A stretch of 64,000 bases of DNA from Allobosea sp. Tri-44 (lineage in GTDB: Bacteria; Pseudomonadota; Alphaproteobacteria; Rhizobiales; Beijerinckiaceae). The translations under genes and the position numbers were made by a program. This document shows, piece after piece, positions 34,758-44,106 of this stretch (position 1 is its first letter; each line of letters begins with the position of its first letter). The notes beneath the pieces were generated by a model. That model was given only the letters and a program-made list of their open reading frames with translations. It searched no databases and had not been told where the DNA came from. Location of the stretch: positions 806,001-870,000 of the forward strand of contig NZ_NBDP01000003.1 in NCBI RefSeq assembly GCF_004123845.1, written 5' to 3'.

Positions 34758-36077
34758 ATGACGACGGCCGAGGCGCAGAGCGCCGCCGGGCGCGAGATAA
34801 ACTCGCGCATCGAGAACTACCGGAATCTGAGCTGTGCCGAGCGGCTGTCCCAAGCCGTCGCGGCGGCCGGGCTTTCCGATGCCGACCGCGCCTTGGTGGC
34901 GCAGCCGGGCGCGCTGCCGCTCGCCCTCGCCAACGGCATGATCGAGAATGTCGTCGGCACGTTCGAATTGCCGCTCGGCATCGCCACCAACTTCACGGTC
35001 AACGGCAAGGACTACCTGATCCCGATGGCGGTCGAGGAGCCGTCCGTCGTCGCCGCGGCCTCCTATATGGCCCGGATCGCGCGCGGCTCCGGCGGCTTCC
35101 GCACGTCGAGCGACCGGCCGATCATGCGGGCGCAGGTCCAGTTGCTCGGCGTCGGCGATCCCGAAGGGGCACGCCACAAGCTGCTGGCGGCGCAGGCCGA
35201 AATCGTCGCAGCCGCCAACGCCAAGGACAAGGTGCTGATCTCGCTCGGTGGCGGCTGCCAGGGCATCGAGGTCCATGTCTTCCCGCAGACGCCGCGCGGG
35301 CCGATCGTGGTGATGCACCTGCTCGTCGACGTGCGCGACGCGATGGGCGCCAATACCGTCAACACCATGGCCGAGACGGTGGCGCCGATCGTCGAGCGCA
35401 TCACCGGCGGCACGGTGCGCCTGCGCATCCTCTCCAACCTCGCCGATCTCCGGTTGGCGCGGGCAAGCGTCACCATCCCCGAGGCCGCACTGGCGACCAA
35501 GGAATTCTCCGGCCGGCGCATGATCGACGGCATGCTCGACGCCTATACCTTCGCCGCGATCGACCCCTATCGCGCCACCACCCACAACAAGGGCATCATG
35601 AACGGCATCGATCCGGTCGTGGTCGCGACCGGCAATGACTGGCGCGCCATCGAGGCCGGCGCCCATGCCTATGCCGCGCGCAGTGGTCGCTACACCTCGC
35701 TGACGACCTGGGAAGAGGATCGCGACGGCAATCTCGTCGGCTCGATCGAGCTGCCGATGGCGCTCGGCTTGGTCGGCGGCGCCACCAAGACGCATCCGCT
35801 GGCGCAATGGGCGCTGCGCCTGCTCGGCGTTACCAGCGCGCAGGAGCTGGCCGAGGTCACCGTCGCGGTCGGGCTCGCCCAGAACATGGCGGCGCTCCGG
35901 GCGCTGGCGACCGAGGGCATCCAGCGCGGCCACATGGCGCTGCACGCCCGCAACATCGCCATCGTCGCCGGTGCCGAGGGCGCCGAGGTCGAGGCGATCG
36001 CCGCCGAGCTCGCCCGCACTCACGATGTCCGCGTCGACCGGGCGCGCGAACTGCTGGCGGAGCGGCGCAAAGGCTGA
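34758..36077 (+). CDS. mvaA: Class II (degradative) hydroxymethylglutaryl-CoA reductase
   Basis: Predicted to oxidise mevalonate with CoA to HMG-CoA, as in Pseudomonas mevalonii. GGGGAGG at 34744-34750 precedes the ATG at 34758 (439 residues). Catalytic residues of class II enzymes are all present: Glu in '[12 protein letters not shown]' (93/94), Lys278 in 'THNKGIMNG', Asp294 in '[10 protein letters not shown]' and His396 in '[10 protein letters not shown]'. There is no N-terminal membrane domain, unlike class I enzymes. Hyphomicrobiales make isoprenoids by the MEP pathway, and no mevalonate kinase or HMG-CoA synthase is here, so a catabolic role is far more likely. First gene of a 9-kb operon with a transporter, HMG-CoA lyase and CoA-transferase. 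Confidence 0.93.
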   Translation: MTTAEAQSAAGREINSRIENYRNLSCAERLSQAVAAAGLSDADRALVAQPGALPLALANGMIENVVGTFELPLGIATNFTVNGKDYLIPMAVEEPSVVAAASYMARIARGSGGFRTSSDRPIMRAQVQLLGVGDPEGARHKLLAAQAEIVAAANAKDKVLISLGGGCQGIEVHVFPQTPRGPIVVMHLLVDVRDAMGANTVNTMAETVAPIVERITGGTVRLRILSNLADLRLARASVTIPEAALATKEFSGRRMIDGMLDAYTFAAIDPYRATTHNKGIMNGIDPVVVATGNDWRAIEAGAHAYAARSGRYTSLTTWEEDRDGNLVGSIELPMALGLVGGATKTHPLAQWALRLLGVTSAQELAEVTVAVGLAQNMAALRALATEGIQRGHMALHARNIAIVAGAEGAEVEAIAAELARTHDVRVDRARELLAERRKG

Positions 36078-36143
36078 CCCTGCACCCTTTTTCAACTCTC
36101 ACCACAGAACCGCAGCAAGCGGACGACAACCGGAGGAACGTTC

Positions 36144-37346
36144 ATGGACAATCGCATCACCCGCCGCACGCTCAGTGCCCTGCTGGTCTCGACCGGTATG
36201 GCGCTGTCGCTGCCGGCCTTCGCGCAGAACGAGATCAAGATCGGCTACAATGCCGACCAGTCGGCCTCCGGCGCGGCCGAGCTCGGCCTGTCCGGCCTCT
36301 ACGGCTTCCAGGCGGCGATCGAGGATCTGAATGCGCAGGGCGGCGTTCTCGGTCGCAAGCTCGTCGGCGTCGTCCGCGACGATGCCGGCGCCCCGCCGAA
36401 GTCGATTCAGAACATGAACGAGCTGATCGACAACGAAAAGGTCGCGGCCGTAGTCGGCCCGACCAACTCAGGCAATGCGCTCGCCTGGCTGCATATCCCG
36501 CAGCAGAAGAAGGTGCCGGTGATCTCGCATGTCGCGACCGCGACCGACATCACCGCCCGCTACGCCAAGGAACCGCAAAACTACATCTTCCGCGTCTCGA
36601 TGGTTGATCGCGAGCAACTCGCTCTGCTCGCCGCCTATGCGGTCAAGGCCTCGAAGACCAAGAATGTCGCGATCATCGCCGACACCACGGGCTACGGCCA
36701 GGCCGCGACCAAGGACCTGCAGGAGATCCTGGCCCTGCACGGCATCAAGCCGGTCGGCATCGAGAAGTTCGGGCCGAAGGACACCGACATGACCTCGCAG
36801 CTCGCCAAGCTGAAGGCGGCCAGCGCCGATATGATCATCACCGGCTCGCTGGCGGACGCGACGGCGCAGGTGCTGAAGAGCATGGAGAAGATGGACTATT
36901 ACCCCGGCCTGCTCTCGACCTGGGGCTCGATCAACACGCCGCTGGTCAACATCGCCGGCCCCAAGCTCGCGGAGAAGACGATCTTCGCGGCGTCGACCAC
37001 CGAGGATGCCAGCGACCGGGCCGCGGCGCTGCACAAGCGCCTCGTCGCCAAGCACCCGAACATGCCGGCCTTCGTCTCGGCCGCTCAGGGCTATGACGCG
37101 GTGATGCTGATCGCCGCCGCGATCAAGCAGGCCGACGGTACGGACGGCCCGAAGCTGCAGGCTGCGCTCGAGAACCTCGGCGCGGTGCAGGGCATCATCA
37201 AGACGTACGAGAAGCCCTTCAGCAAGGAGCAGCACGAGGCGCTCGGCGTCGCCGACTTTCACCTCGCGCAGTGGAAGGACGGCCGCGTGGTCAAGCTCGA
37301 CGATCCGGTGGTCAAGGGCCTGACGGCGGCTGATCTGAAGCGCTGA
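36144..37346 (+). CDS. Branched-chain-type ABC transporter substrate-binding protein
   Basis: A 400-residue periplasmic receptor of the LivJ/LivK class (Peripla_BP_6). Signal peptide 'RRTLSALLVSTGMALSLPAFAQ' in pieces is cut near residue 28, followed by 'IKIGYNADQSASGAAELGLSG' in pieces and 'VLGRKLVGVVRDD', 'AAVVGPTNSGNALAW', typical of the first lobe. GGAGG precedes the ATG. Classical family members bind leucine or other amino acids, but the family also includes receptors for carboxylic and aromatic acids. Embedded between mvaA and mvaB, it is predicted to bind mevalonate or a related hydroxy acid; this is inference. A palindromic repeat separates it from the permease genes. Confidence 0.9.
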   Translation: MDNRITRRTLSALLVSTGMALSLPAFAQNEIKIGYNADQSASGAAELGLSGLYGFQAAIEDLNAQGGVLGRKLVGVVRDDAGAPPKSIQNMNELIDNEKVAAVVGPTNSGNALAWLHIPQQKKVPVISHVATATDITARYAKEPQNYIFRVSMVDREQLALLAAYAVKASKTKNVAIIADTTGYGQAATKDLQEILALHGIKPVGIEKFGPKDTDMTSQLAKLKAASADMIITGSLADATAQVLKSMEKMDYYPGLLSTWGSINTPLVNIAGPKLAEKTIFAASTTEDASDRAAALHKRLVAKHPNMPAFVSAAQGYDAVMLIAAAIKQADGTDGPKLQAALENLGAVQGIIKTYEKPFSKEQHEALGVADFHLAQWKDGRVVKLDDPVVKGLTAADLKR

Positions 37347-37380
37347 TTGATTGCTGATCGGTTTGGCGCAGGAAACACTG

Positions 37381-37486
37381 CGTCATCCCGGACAAGTCGC
37401 GAAGCGGCGCTGATCCGGGATCCATCGGAGGGCACCGCGCTCTACGATGGATCCCGGCGCTCCGCTTCGCTACGGCCGGGATGACG
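37381..37486. repeat. Palindromic repeat between binding-protein and permease genes
   Basis: A 106-base inverted repeat bounded by CGTCATCCCGG (37381-37391) and CCGGGATGACG (37476-37486), with inner arms around GATCCGGGATCCATCG and CGATGGATCCCGG. It lies in the 187-base gap between the binding-protein gene and the first permease gene of one operon, the position where REP elements protect the 5' mRNA segment in maltose operons. It shares its CGTCAT ends with the elements at 13901 and 17558. Confidence 0.8.
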
Positions 37487-37533
37487 GCGCGGTTCGGCAG
37501 GTAACCCAACCCGCCCGACAGAGCGGAGAGACG

Positions 37534-38451
37534 ATGACGGCATTCCTTCAGGCTCTGGCCAGCGGTCTGGCGCTGGGCGCGATCTACGGGCTGATCGCGC
37601 TCGGCTTCAACATCACCTACGCCACGACCAAGACCTTCAATTTCGGCCAGGGCGCGTTCCTCGTGCCGGGCAGCCTGGTCGGCGTCTCGCTGCTGCTGTT
37701 GGCCGCCGGCAAGCCGCATTTCGGCAACCTCAGCCAGGCCGAGATGACCATGACGGCTTATGTGCTGGCGACGGTCGCCAGCGTCGTCGTGGTCGGCGCC
37801 ATCGGCATCGTGCTCTACTACTGCGCGATCAAGCCTTTCGTCGGCGCGGGCGGGCTGAACTGGGTGCTGAGCACGATCGGCTTCGGCATCATCATGCAGA
37901 ACACCGCGCTGGCGATCTGGGGCCCGGCCTCGATCGCGGTGCCCTCGCCACTCGGCAGCGAGGTCTGGCGCATCGCCGGCGCCGGTATCCGCCCGCAGGA
38001 GGTGCTGATTGCGGTCGTCGCGGTCGCGGTCATGGCCCTGCTCGACATCGTCCTGCGCAAGACGCGCTTCGGCAAGGCGCTGCGGGCCGTCGCCTTCAAC
38101 CCGCAGGCGGCGGCGATCGTCGGCATCAATGTCGAGTCGATCGTGATCGCCGCTTTCGTCATCTCCTCTGCTCTGGCGGGGCTCGCCGGCATCCTGATCG
38201 CGCCGATCACCACGGCCTCGGTCTTCATCGGGCTCGGCGTCGCGCTGAAGGCCTTCTCGGCCGCGATCGTCGGCGGCTTGACCAGCCCGCGTGGCTGCAT
38301 GCTCGGCGGCTTCCTGCTCGGCGTGGTCGAGGCGCTTGTCGGCTTGTGGCGCGCCGAGATGCGCGAGATCACCATCTTCCTGCTGATCATCATCGTGCTG
38401 GTCGTTCGGCCGAGCGGGCTGATGGGCGCGCGCAGCGTGGAGAAGATCTGA
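37534..38451 (+). CDS. Branched-chain-type ABC transporter permease (LivH)
   Basis: A 305-residue inner-membrane permease. The ATG at 37534 is preceded by GCGGAGAG; the open frame upstream is repeat sequence. It begins 'FLQALASGLALGAIYGLIALG' in pieces, the conserved LivH N-terminal helix, and has 'FNFGQGAFLVPG', about eight hydrophobic segments, the 'RKTRFGKALRAVAFNPQAA' coupling loop (about 195) for the ATPase and 'GIL..I' helices to the end. Its TGA overlaps the ATG of the next gene by one base, so the two permeases are translationally coupled. Confidence 0.92.
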   Translation: MTAFLQALASGLALGAIYGLIALGFNITYATTKTFNFGQGAFLVPGSLVGVSLLLLAAGKPHFGNLSQAEMTMTAYVLATVASVVVVGAIGIVLYYCAIKPFVGAGGLNWVLSTIGFGIIMQNTALAIWGPASIAVPSPLGSEVWRIAGAGIRPQEVLIAVVAVAVMALLDIVLRKTRFGKALRAVAFNPQAAAIVGINVESIVIAAFVISSALAGLAGILIAPITTASVFIGLGVALKAFSAAIVGGLTSPRGCMLGGFLLGVVEALVGLWRAEMREITIFLLIIIVLVVRPSGLMGARSVEKI

Positions 38452-40225
38452 TGCCGGCGCTCGCCCACGCCATCGGAGTGGCGGTGCTGGTCGCCGCGCT
38501 CGCGCTCGTGCCCTATCTCGGCTTCAACGATTTCTACCTGCAGATCCTGTTCACGATCGGGGTGAACTATCTCGCCGCCGCCGGCTTGAACGTGCTCGTC
38601 GGCTATGCCGGTCAGAAATCGCTGGGGCATGCCGGGCTCTTCGCCGTCGGCGCCTATATGGCGGCGATCGCCAACATCGAATGGGGACTGAGCCCCTGGA
38701 TCTCGCTGCTGCTGGCCTGCGGTTTCGGCGCGATCTTCGGCCTGGTCATCGCGATACCCTCGGTGCGCGTCTCGGGGCCGAGTCTCGCCATGGTGACGAT
38801 CGGCTTTGGCATCGTCGTTGAGAAGATCGCCACGGAATGGACCGATATCTTCAAGGGTCAGGCCGGCTTCTACGGCATCAGCGCGCCCTCGATCGCCGGC
38901 ACGAGCTTCACCAACCTGCACTGGGTCTGGTTCGTCGGCGCGCTCTGTATCGCGACGCATCTGACACTGCGCTCGCTGCTCGCCGGCCGCTACGGCCGGG
39001 CTTTCCTCGCGGTGCAGATGGCCGAGCCGGCGGCGCAATCGGTCGGCATCTCCGTGGTGCGGGCCAAGACGCTGGCCTTCGTCATCTCGGCGGTGACCTG
39101 CGCGCTCGCCGGCGCCGTCGTCGCGCAGCAGAACCAGTACTTCAACTCCGACTTCATCACCTTCAACCTGTCGATCTTCCTGCTGGTCGTGGTGATCTTC
39201 GGCGGCTCGGGTTCGCTCTACGGGCCGCTCTTCGGCGCGGTGATCCTGACCCTGCTCGATGCCTGGCTGGCGCGCTGGCCGGCTCTGCAGCACTTCAGCT
39301 ATGGCGCGCTGCTGCTGTTCTCGCTCTACCTGATGCCGAATGGTATCGCCGGTGCGGTGTCCAGCCTCGCAACGCGGTGGCGGCGGAGCGCCCCTGCCCT
39401 GCCGGATGTCGTCGGCCACAGTGTCCTGTCAGCTGCCTCGGCCGCGCCGGCGGGCGGCGAAATCCTGCTCGTGAAGGACCTCTACAAGGCCTATGGCGGC
39501 ATCGTGCCGGTCCGCAACGTCTCCTTCGCGATCGGCGCCGGCAAGGTCCATGCGCTGATCGGCCCGAATGGCGCCGGCAAGACCACGCTGCTCAACCTGC
39601 TCTCCGGCCATGTCGCGCCCGATGGCGGTTCGATCCGCTTCGAAGGACGGGAGACCGTCGGCCTGCCCGCCCATCGCGTCGCCGGGCTCGGCATCGCCCG
39701 GACCTTCCAGAACCTGAAGCTGTTCGGCGAACTCTCGGCGCTCGACAATGTTCTGCTCGGCGCGCACCGGCATGTTGAGACCGGCTTTGCCGCCTCGCTG
39801 CTCGGCCTGCCGTCGAGCAGGTGCGCCGAAGCCACGGCCCGAGCCGATGCGCTGGCGCTGCTGCGCGATCTCGGCCTCGGCGAGCGCGCCCATGAGCCGG
39901 CAAAGAGCCTGCCCTACGGCTTGCAACGGCGGCTCGAGATCGCCCGCGCCCTCGCCTCGCAGCCAAAGCTCCTGCTGCTCGACGAGCCGGCGGCCGGCCT
40001 CAACCCGCAGGAGACGCACGAACTCGGCGAGCTCATCCAGCGCATCCAGTTGGCCGGCGTCACCGTGTTGTTGATCGAGCATCACATGGACCTGGTCATG
40101 GGCATCTCCCAGCATGTGCTGGTGCTCGACTATGGCGCGCTGATCGCCGAGGGGCGGCCGGAGGCGATCCGCCGCGATCCCAAGGTGGTTGCTGCCTATC
40201 TCGGCGCCGATGAGGACGAGGCCGC

Positions 40226-40229
<4 letters not shown>
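38451..40229 (+). CDS. Fused permease-ATPase (LivM-LivG) of the ABC transporter
   Basis: A 592-residue fusion. Residues about 1-305 are a LivM-type permease with 'NVLVGYAGQKSLGHAGLFAVGAY' in pieces, 'RSLLAGRYGRAFLAVQMAEPAAQ' as the coupling loop and about ten membrane segments. A linker of roughly 40 residues leads to a LivG-type ATPase with Walker A 'GPNGAGKTT' near residue 372, 'KSLPYGLQRRLEIARAL' (a degenerate ABC signature of LivG) and Walker B 'LLLLDEPAAGLNP'. The ATPase C terminus has the LivG-typical 'VLDYGALIAEG'. Such fusions occur in other alphaproteobacteria. Its last bases overlap the livF-like start by 4. Confidence 0.93.
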
Positions 40230-40936
<707 letters not shown>

Positions 40937-40938
40937 CG

Positions 40939-41814
40939 ATGGCCGCAGAGCGCGTAACCATCGTCGAGGTTGGCCCGCGCGACGGGCTGCAGAACGAGAA
41001 GGGCGAGGTCGCGACGCAGGACAAGCTCGCTTTGATCGCCGAGCTCGCCGATGCCGGCCTGGCACGGATCGAGGCGACCGCCTTCGTCTCGCCGCGCTGG
41101 GTGCCTCAGATGGCTGACCACGAGGCGGTGATGCGCGGCGTTCCTCATCGACCGAGCGTGACCTTTTCGGCGCTGGTCCCCAATGAGAAGGGCGCGGAGG
41201 CTGCGCTGGCCGCCGGTGCGCAGGCGCTGGCCGTGTTCACGGCCGCTTCCGAGAGCTTCTGCCGGAAGAACACCAATTGCTCGATCGCCGAGAGCATCGG
41301 GCGCTTCCGGCCGGTGATGGCGCTGGCGGTACGTGCCGGCGTGCCGGTGCGGGGCTATGTCTCCTGCGCGCTCGACTGCCCCTATGAAGGAGAGATCGCG
41401 CCCGAGGCGGTGGCCGCAGTCTCGGCCGAGCTGCTCGAACTCGGCTGCAGCGAGATCGCACTCTCCGATACACTCGGCCGCGGCACGCCGGAACGGACGG
41501 CCGCCATGGTCGAGGCGGCGTTGCGGCGGGCGCCGGCCGCGATGCTGGCCGGGCACTTCCACGACACTTCCGGCCGCGCCATCGCCAATGTCGCGGCGGC
41601 GTGGGAGCTGGGACTGCGCGTCTTTGACGGTTCGGTCGGAGGTCTTGGCGGCTGCCCCTATGCCCCCGGTGCCGCCGGCAATCTCGCGACCGAACGGCTC
41701 GTCGCACATTTCGCAGCCAAGGGGATCGAGACCGGGGTCGACCTCGCCCGCCTGAGCGCGATAGCCGAACGGGTTATCGCCCGCTTTCGGCCGGCCGGCG
41801 ATGCGCTGAGATAA
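40939..41814 (+). CDS. mvaB: Hydroxymethylglutaryl-CoA lyase
   Basis: Cleaves HMG-CoA to acetyl-CoA and acetoacetate. The 291-residue TIM-barrel protein has the catalytic 'EVGPRDGLQNE' (Arg14, Asp15), the metal ligands in 'GHFHDTSGRA', and the HMG-CoA lyase signature around 'SVGGLGGCPYAPGAAGN' with the active-site Cys239. Length matches bacterial HMG-CoA lyases. It starts 2 bases after the ATPase gene. HMG-CoA lyase also ends leucine breakdown, but none of the leucine genes (isovaleryl-CoA dehydrogenase, methylcrotonyl-CoA carboxylase) are present, while an HMG-CoA reductase is. Confidence 0.95.
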   Translation: MAAERVTIVEVGPRDGLQNEKGEVATQDKLALIAELADAGLARIEATAFVSPRWVPQMADHEAVMRGVPHRPSVTFSALVPNEKGAEAALAAGAQALAVFTAASESFCRKNTNCSIAESIGRFRPVMALAVRAGVPVRGYVSCALDCPYEGEIAPEAVAAVSAELLELGCSEIALSDTLGRGTPERTAAMVEAALRRAPAAMLAGHFHDTSGRAIANVAAAWELGLRVFDGSVGGLGGCPYAPGAAGNLATERLVAHFAAKGIETGVDLARLSAIAERVIARFRPAGDALR

Positions 41815-41986
41815 CGAGCTCTGCCCGGCATGACAGATGCCGCAGCGATGGCATCGACGCAGCGCGAGACGCCCGGTATTGATGCTCCACCACAGCGGCG
41901 TTGAGCGGAGTCGACCGATCGTCTCCGTTCGGGCAGAACAAGTGACGGATGAGCCCGCCCAAGCTGGCTCGAGCGACGAGGGACGG

Positions 41987-42697
41987 ATGACGCAGAAGGT
42001 TTATGACAGCCCGGCGGCGGCCCTGGACGGGTTGCTGTTCGACGGGATGACGATCATGTCGGGCGGCTTTGGCCTGTCGGGCAATCCCGAGAGCCTGATT
42101 CCGGAGGTCCGCGCTTCGGGCGTGAAGAACCTGACGGTGATCTCCAACAATGCCGGCGCCGATGGCTTTGGCCTGTGGATGCTGCTGGAGACGCGCCAGG
42201 TCAAGAAGATGATCGCCTCCTACGTGGGCGAGAACAAGCTGTTCGAGCAGCAATACCTTTCCGGCGAGCTCGAGCTCGAGCTCAATCCGCAGGGCACGCT
42301 GGCCGAGCGCATCCGCGCCGGCGGCGCTGGCATCGCGGCCTTCTACACCAAGACCGGCGTCGGCACGGTGGTCGCCGAGGGCAAGCCGGTCGAGGAATTC
42401 GAGGGGCAGCTCTATGTCCGCGAGACCTGGCTCAGGGCCGATGTCGCCATCGTCAAGGCCTGGAAGGCCGACACCGCCGGCAACCTCGTCTATCGGCGCA
42501 CCGCTCGCAATTTCAACCCGAACATGGCGACCGCCGGCAAGGTGACTGTCGCCGAGGTCGAGGAGATCGTGCCCGTCGGCTCGCTCGATCCCGAAGCGAT
42601 CCACACCCCCGGCATCTATGTCGACCGCATCATCAAGAGCACGATCAACGAGAAGAAGATCGAGAAGCTCACCGAGCGCAAGAGGGAGGCAGCGTGA
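41987..42697 (+). CDS. 3-oxoacid CoA-transferase subunit A
   Basis: First subunit of a family I CoA-transferase (SCOT/AtoD/PcaI type), predicted here to activate acetoacetate with succinyl-CoA. The 236-residue product has '[20 protein letters not shown]' in pieces, the glycine-rich CoA-binding turn at about 20-35, '[16 protein letters not shown]' and '[13 protein letters not shown]'. GAGGGA lies just before the ATG at 41987. A 172-base gap separates it from mvaB, so an internal promoter is possible. Its TGA overlaps the next ATG by one base. Confidence 0.92.
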   Translation: MTQKVYDSPAAALDGLLFDGMTIMSGGFGLSGNPESLIPEVRASGVKNLTVISNNAGADGFGLWMLLETRQVKKMIASYVGENKLFEQQYLSGELELELNPQGTLAERIRAGGAGIAAFYTKTGVGTVVAEGKPVEEFEGQLYVRETWLRADVAIVKAWKADTAGNLVYRRTARNFNPNMATAGKVTVAEVEEIVPVGSLDPEAIHTPGIYVDRIIKSTINEKKIEKLTERKREAA

Positions 42698-43356
42698 TGG
42701 CCTGGACCCGTGAAGAGGTGGCCGCCCGCGCCGCCAAGGAGCTGCAGGACGGATTCTACGTCAATCTCGGCATCGGCATTCCGACGCTGGTGGCGAACTA
42801 CATTCCCGATGGCGTCGACGTGACTCTGCAGTCGGAGAACGGCCTGCTCGGCATCGGCCCCTTCCCCTATGAGGGCGAGGCCGATCCTGACCTGATCAAT
42901 GCCGGCAAGCAGACGATCACCTCGCTGCCGAGCTCCAGCTACTTCTCCTCGGCCGACAGTTTCGCGATGATCCGCGGTGGCCATATCGACCTGACCATCC
43001 TCGGCGCCATGGAAGTGGCCGAGAATGGCGACATCGCCAACTGGACCATCCCCGGCAAGATGGTGAAGGGCATGGGCGGCGCGATGGACCTCGTCGCCGG
43101 CGTCAAGAAGATCATCGTGGTGATGGATCACGCCAACAAGGCCGGTGAATCCAAGGTGCTGGAGCGCTGCACTCTGCCGCTGACCGGGGCGGGCGTGGTC
43201 GACCTGATCATCACCGATCTCTGCGTGCTGGCCTGCGACAAGGTGAAGGGCGGCCTGACCCTGCTCGAGCTCGCCCCCGGCGTCACGCTCGACGAGGTCA
43301 AGGCGAAGACCGCCGCGTCCTTCGCGATCGCTCCGGCGCTCGCCAAGGCCGCTTGA
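42697..43356 (+). CDS. 3-oxoacid CoA-transferase subunit B
   Basis: Second subunit, 219 residues, with the catalytic glutamate in '[14 protein letters not shown]' (Glu near residue 48), the motif that carries the gamma-glutamyl-CoA thioester, and '[14 protein letters not shown]' further on. The ATG at 42697 overlaps the subunit A stop (TGATG), with GAGGGAGG upstream. The frame is open far upstream but that part is the antisense-like shadow of subunit A. Together with mvaA and mvaB this completes mevalonate to acetoacetyl-CoA. A hairpin follows the gene. Confidence 0.94.
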   Translation: MAWTREEVAARAAKELQDGFYVNLGIGIPTLVANYIPDGVDVTLQSENGLLGIGPFPYEGEADPDLINAGKQTITSLPSSSYFSSADSFAMIRGGHIDLTILGAMEVAENGDIANWTIPGKMVKGMGGAMDLVAGVKKIIVVMDHANKAGESKVLERCTLPLTGAGVVDLIITDLCVLACDKVKGGLTLLELAPGVTLDEVKAKTAASFAIAPALAKAA

Positions 43357-43361
43357 GAACA

Positions 43362-43396
43362 GCGAGGGCAGCGCCGATTCACGGCCCTGCCCTCGC
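43362..43396. terminator. Hairpin between convergent CoA-transferase and lysE genes
   Basis: GCGAGGGCAG (43362-43371) pairs perfectly with CTGCCCTCGC (43387-43396) over a 15-base loop. It starts 6 bases after the CoA-transferase stop and ends 10 bases before the lysE stop, so it can end both transcripts. There is no clear U tract. Confidence 0.6.
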
Positions 43397-43405
43397 CAGC
43401 GCTTC

Positions 43406-44011
43406 TCAGTGCATGCCGCCCCAGAGCAGCGGCTGCAGCGACAGCACCAGCAGCGCCGCCATGGTGATGTTGAAGATGCGCACATAGCGCGCATCGGTCA
43501 GCCAGCGGCGCAGTGTCGTCCCGAAGGCGGCCCAGAGCGCGACGGTCGGCGCATTGACCACGGCAAAGAGGGTCGCGACGACCACGACCGTCCCCAGCCC
43601 GCCATTCGCCGGCGTGTAGGTCGCGATCGCGCCGATCGCCATGATCCAGGCTTTCGGATTGACCCATTGAAAGGCAGCCGCCTGCCAGAAGCTCATCGGC
43701 CTGCTGGCAGTGGTATTCTCGTCCATGGCGCTGGCGGTCGCGATCTTCCAGGCGAGCCACAACAGATAGGCCGCACCGATCCAGCGCAGCGCCTCGTAGA
43801 GCCATGGCGCGGCGATGAACAGGCGGCCGATGCCGAAGCCGACGGCGAGCACCATCACCGCAAAGCCGGAGCTGATCCCAAGGACATGCGGGATGGTCCG
43901 GCTGAAACCATGATTTACGCCCGACGCCAGCACCATCGTGTTGTTCGGTCCCGGCGTGACCGAGGTCACGAAGGCGTAGGTCAGGAAGGCCAGCATCAGG
44001 TCGAGGGTCAT
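43406..44011 (-). CDS. LysE/RhtB-family amino acid exporter
   Basis: A 201-residue inner-membrane exporter. It begins 'AFLTYAFVTSVTPGPNNTMVLASG' in pieces, the LysE/RhtB signature with 'TPGPNN', has about six hydrophobic segments, and the conserved 'FQWVNPKAWIMAIGA' near residue 120. Members export basic or neutral amino acids, homoserine lactones and similar compounds; the substrate cannot be read here. Divergent from a MocR-type regulator across 95 bases, a typical regulator-exporter pair. Confidence 0.92.
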   Translation of the reverse strand: MTLDLMLAFLTYAFVTSVTPGPNNTMVLASGVNHGFSRTIPHVLGISSGFAVMVLAVGFGIGRLFIAAPWLYEALRWIGAAYLLWLAWKIATASAMDENTTASRPMSFWQAAAFQWVNPKAWIMAIGAIATYTPANGGLGTVVVVATLFAVVNAPTVALWAAFGTTLRRWLTDARYVRIFNITMAALLVLSLQPLLWGGMH

Positions 44012-44052
44012 GGCAGCACGGGGTGATTGCGATTGCCGCGACCCTATCGACG

Positions 44053-44083
44053 TGACACTTTGTAAGAAACTATAATAGTGTCA
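44053..44083. promoter_or_regulatory. Dyad and -10-like element between lysE and mocR-type gene
   Basis: TGACACT (44053-44059) and AGTGTCA (44077-44083) form an inverted repeat with a 17-base spacer. A consensus TATAAT at 44071-44076 lies inside the spacer, 30 bases before the ATG of the plus-strand regulator. This fits an autoregulated promoter, but the -35 box is unclear. Confidence 0.45.
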
Positions 44084-44106
44084 TGTGACGCTTTTAGGCT
44101 TCATGC

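Noticed and set aside
33296..35638. 780-codon plus-strand frame spanning mocR and mvaA
   Set aside because: Antisense to mocR and out of frame with mvaA; neither part resembles a protein family.
38346..38450. Frame error separating LivM and LivG
   Set aside because: The frame is continuous through a plausible linker and both halves have intact motifs, so this is a natural fusion.
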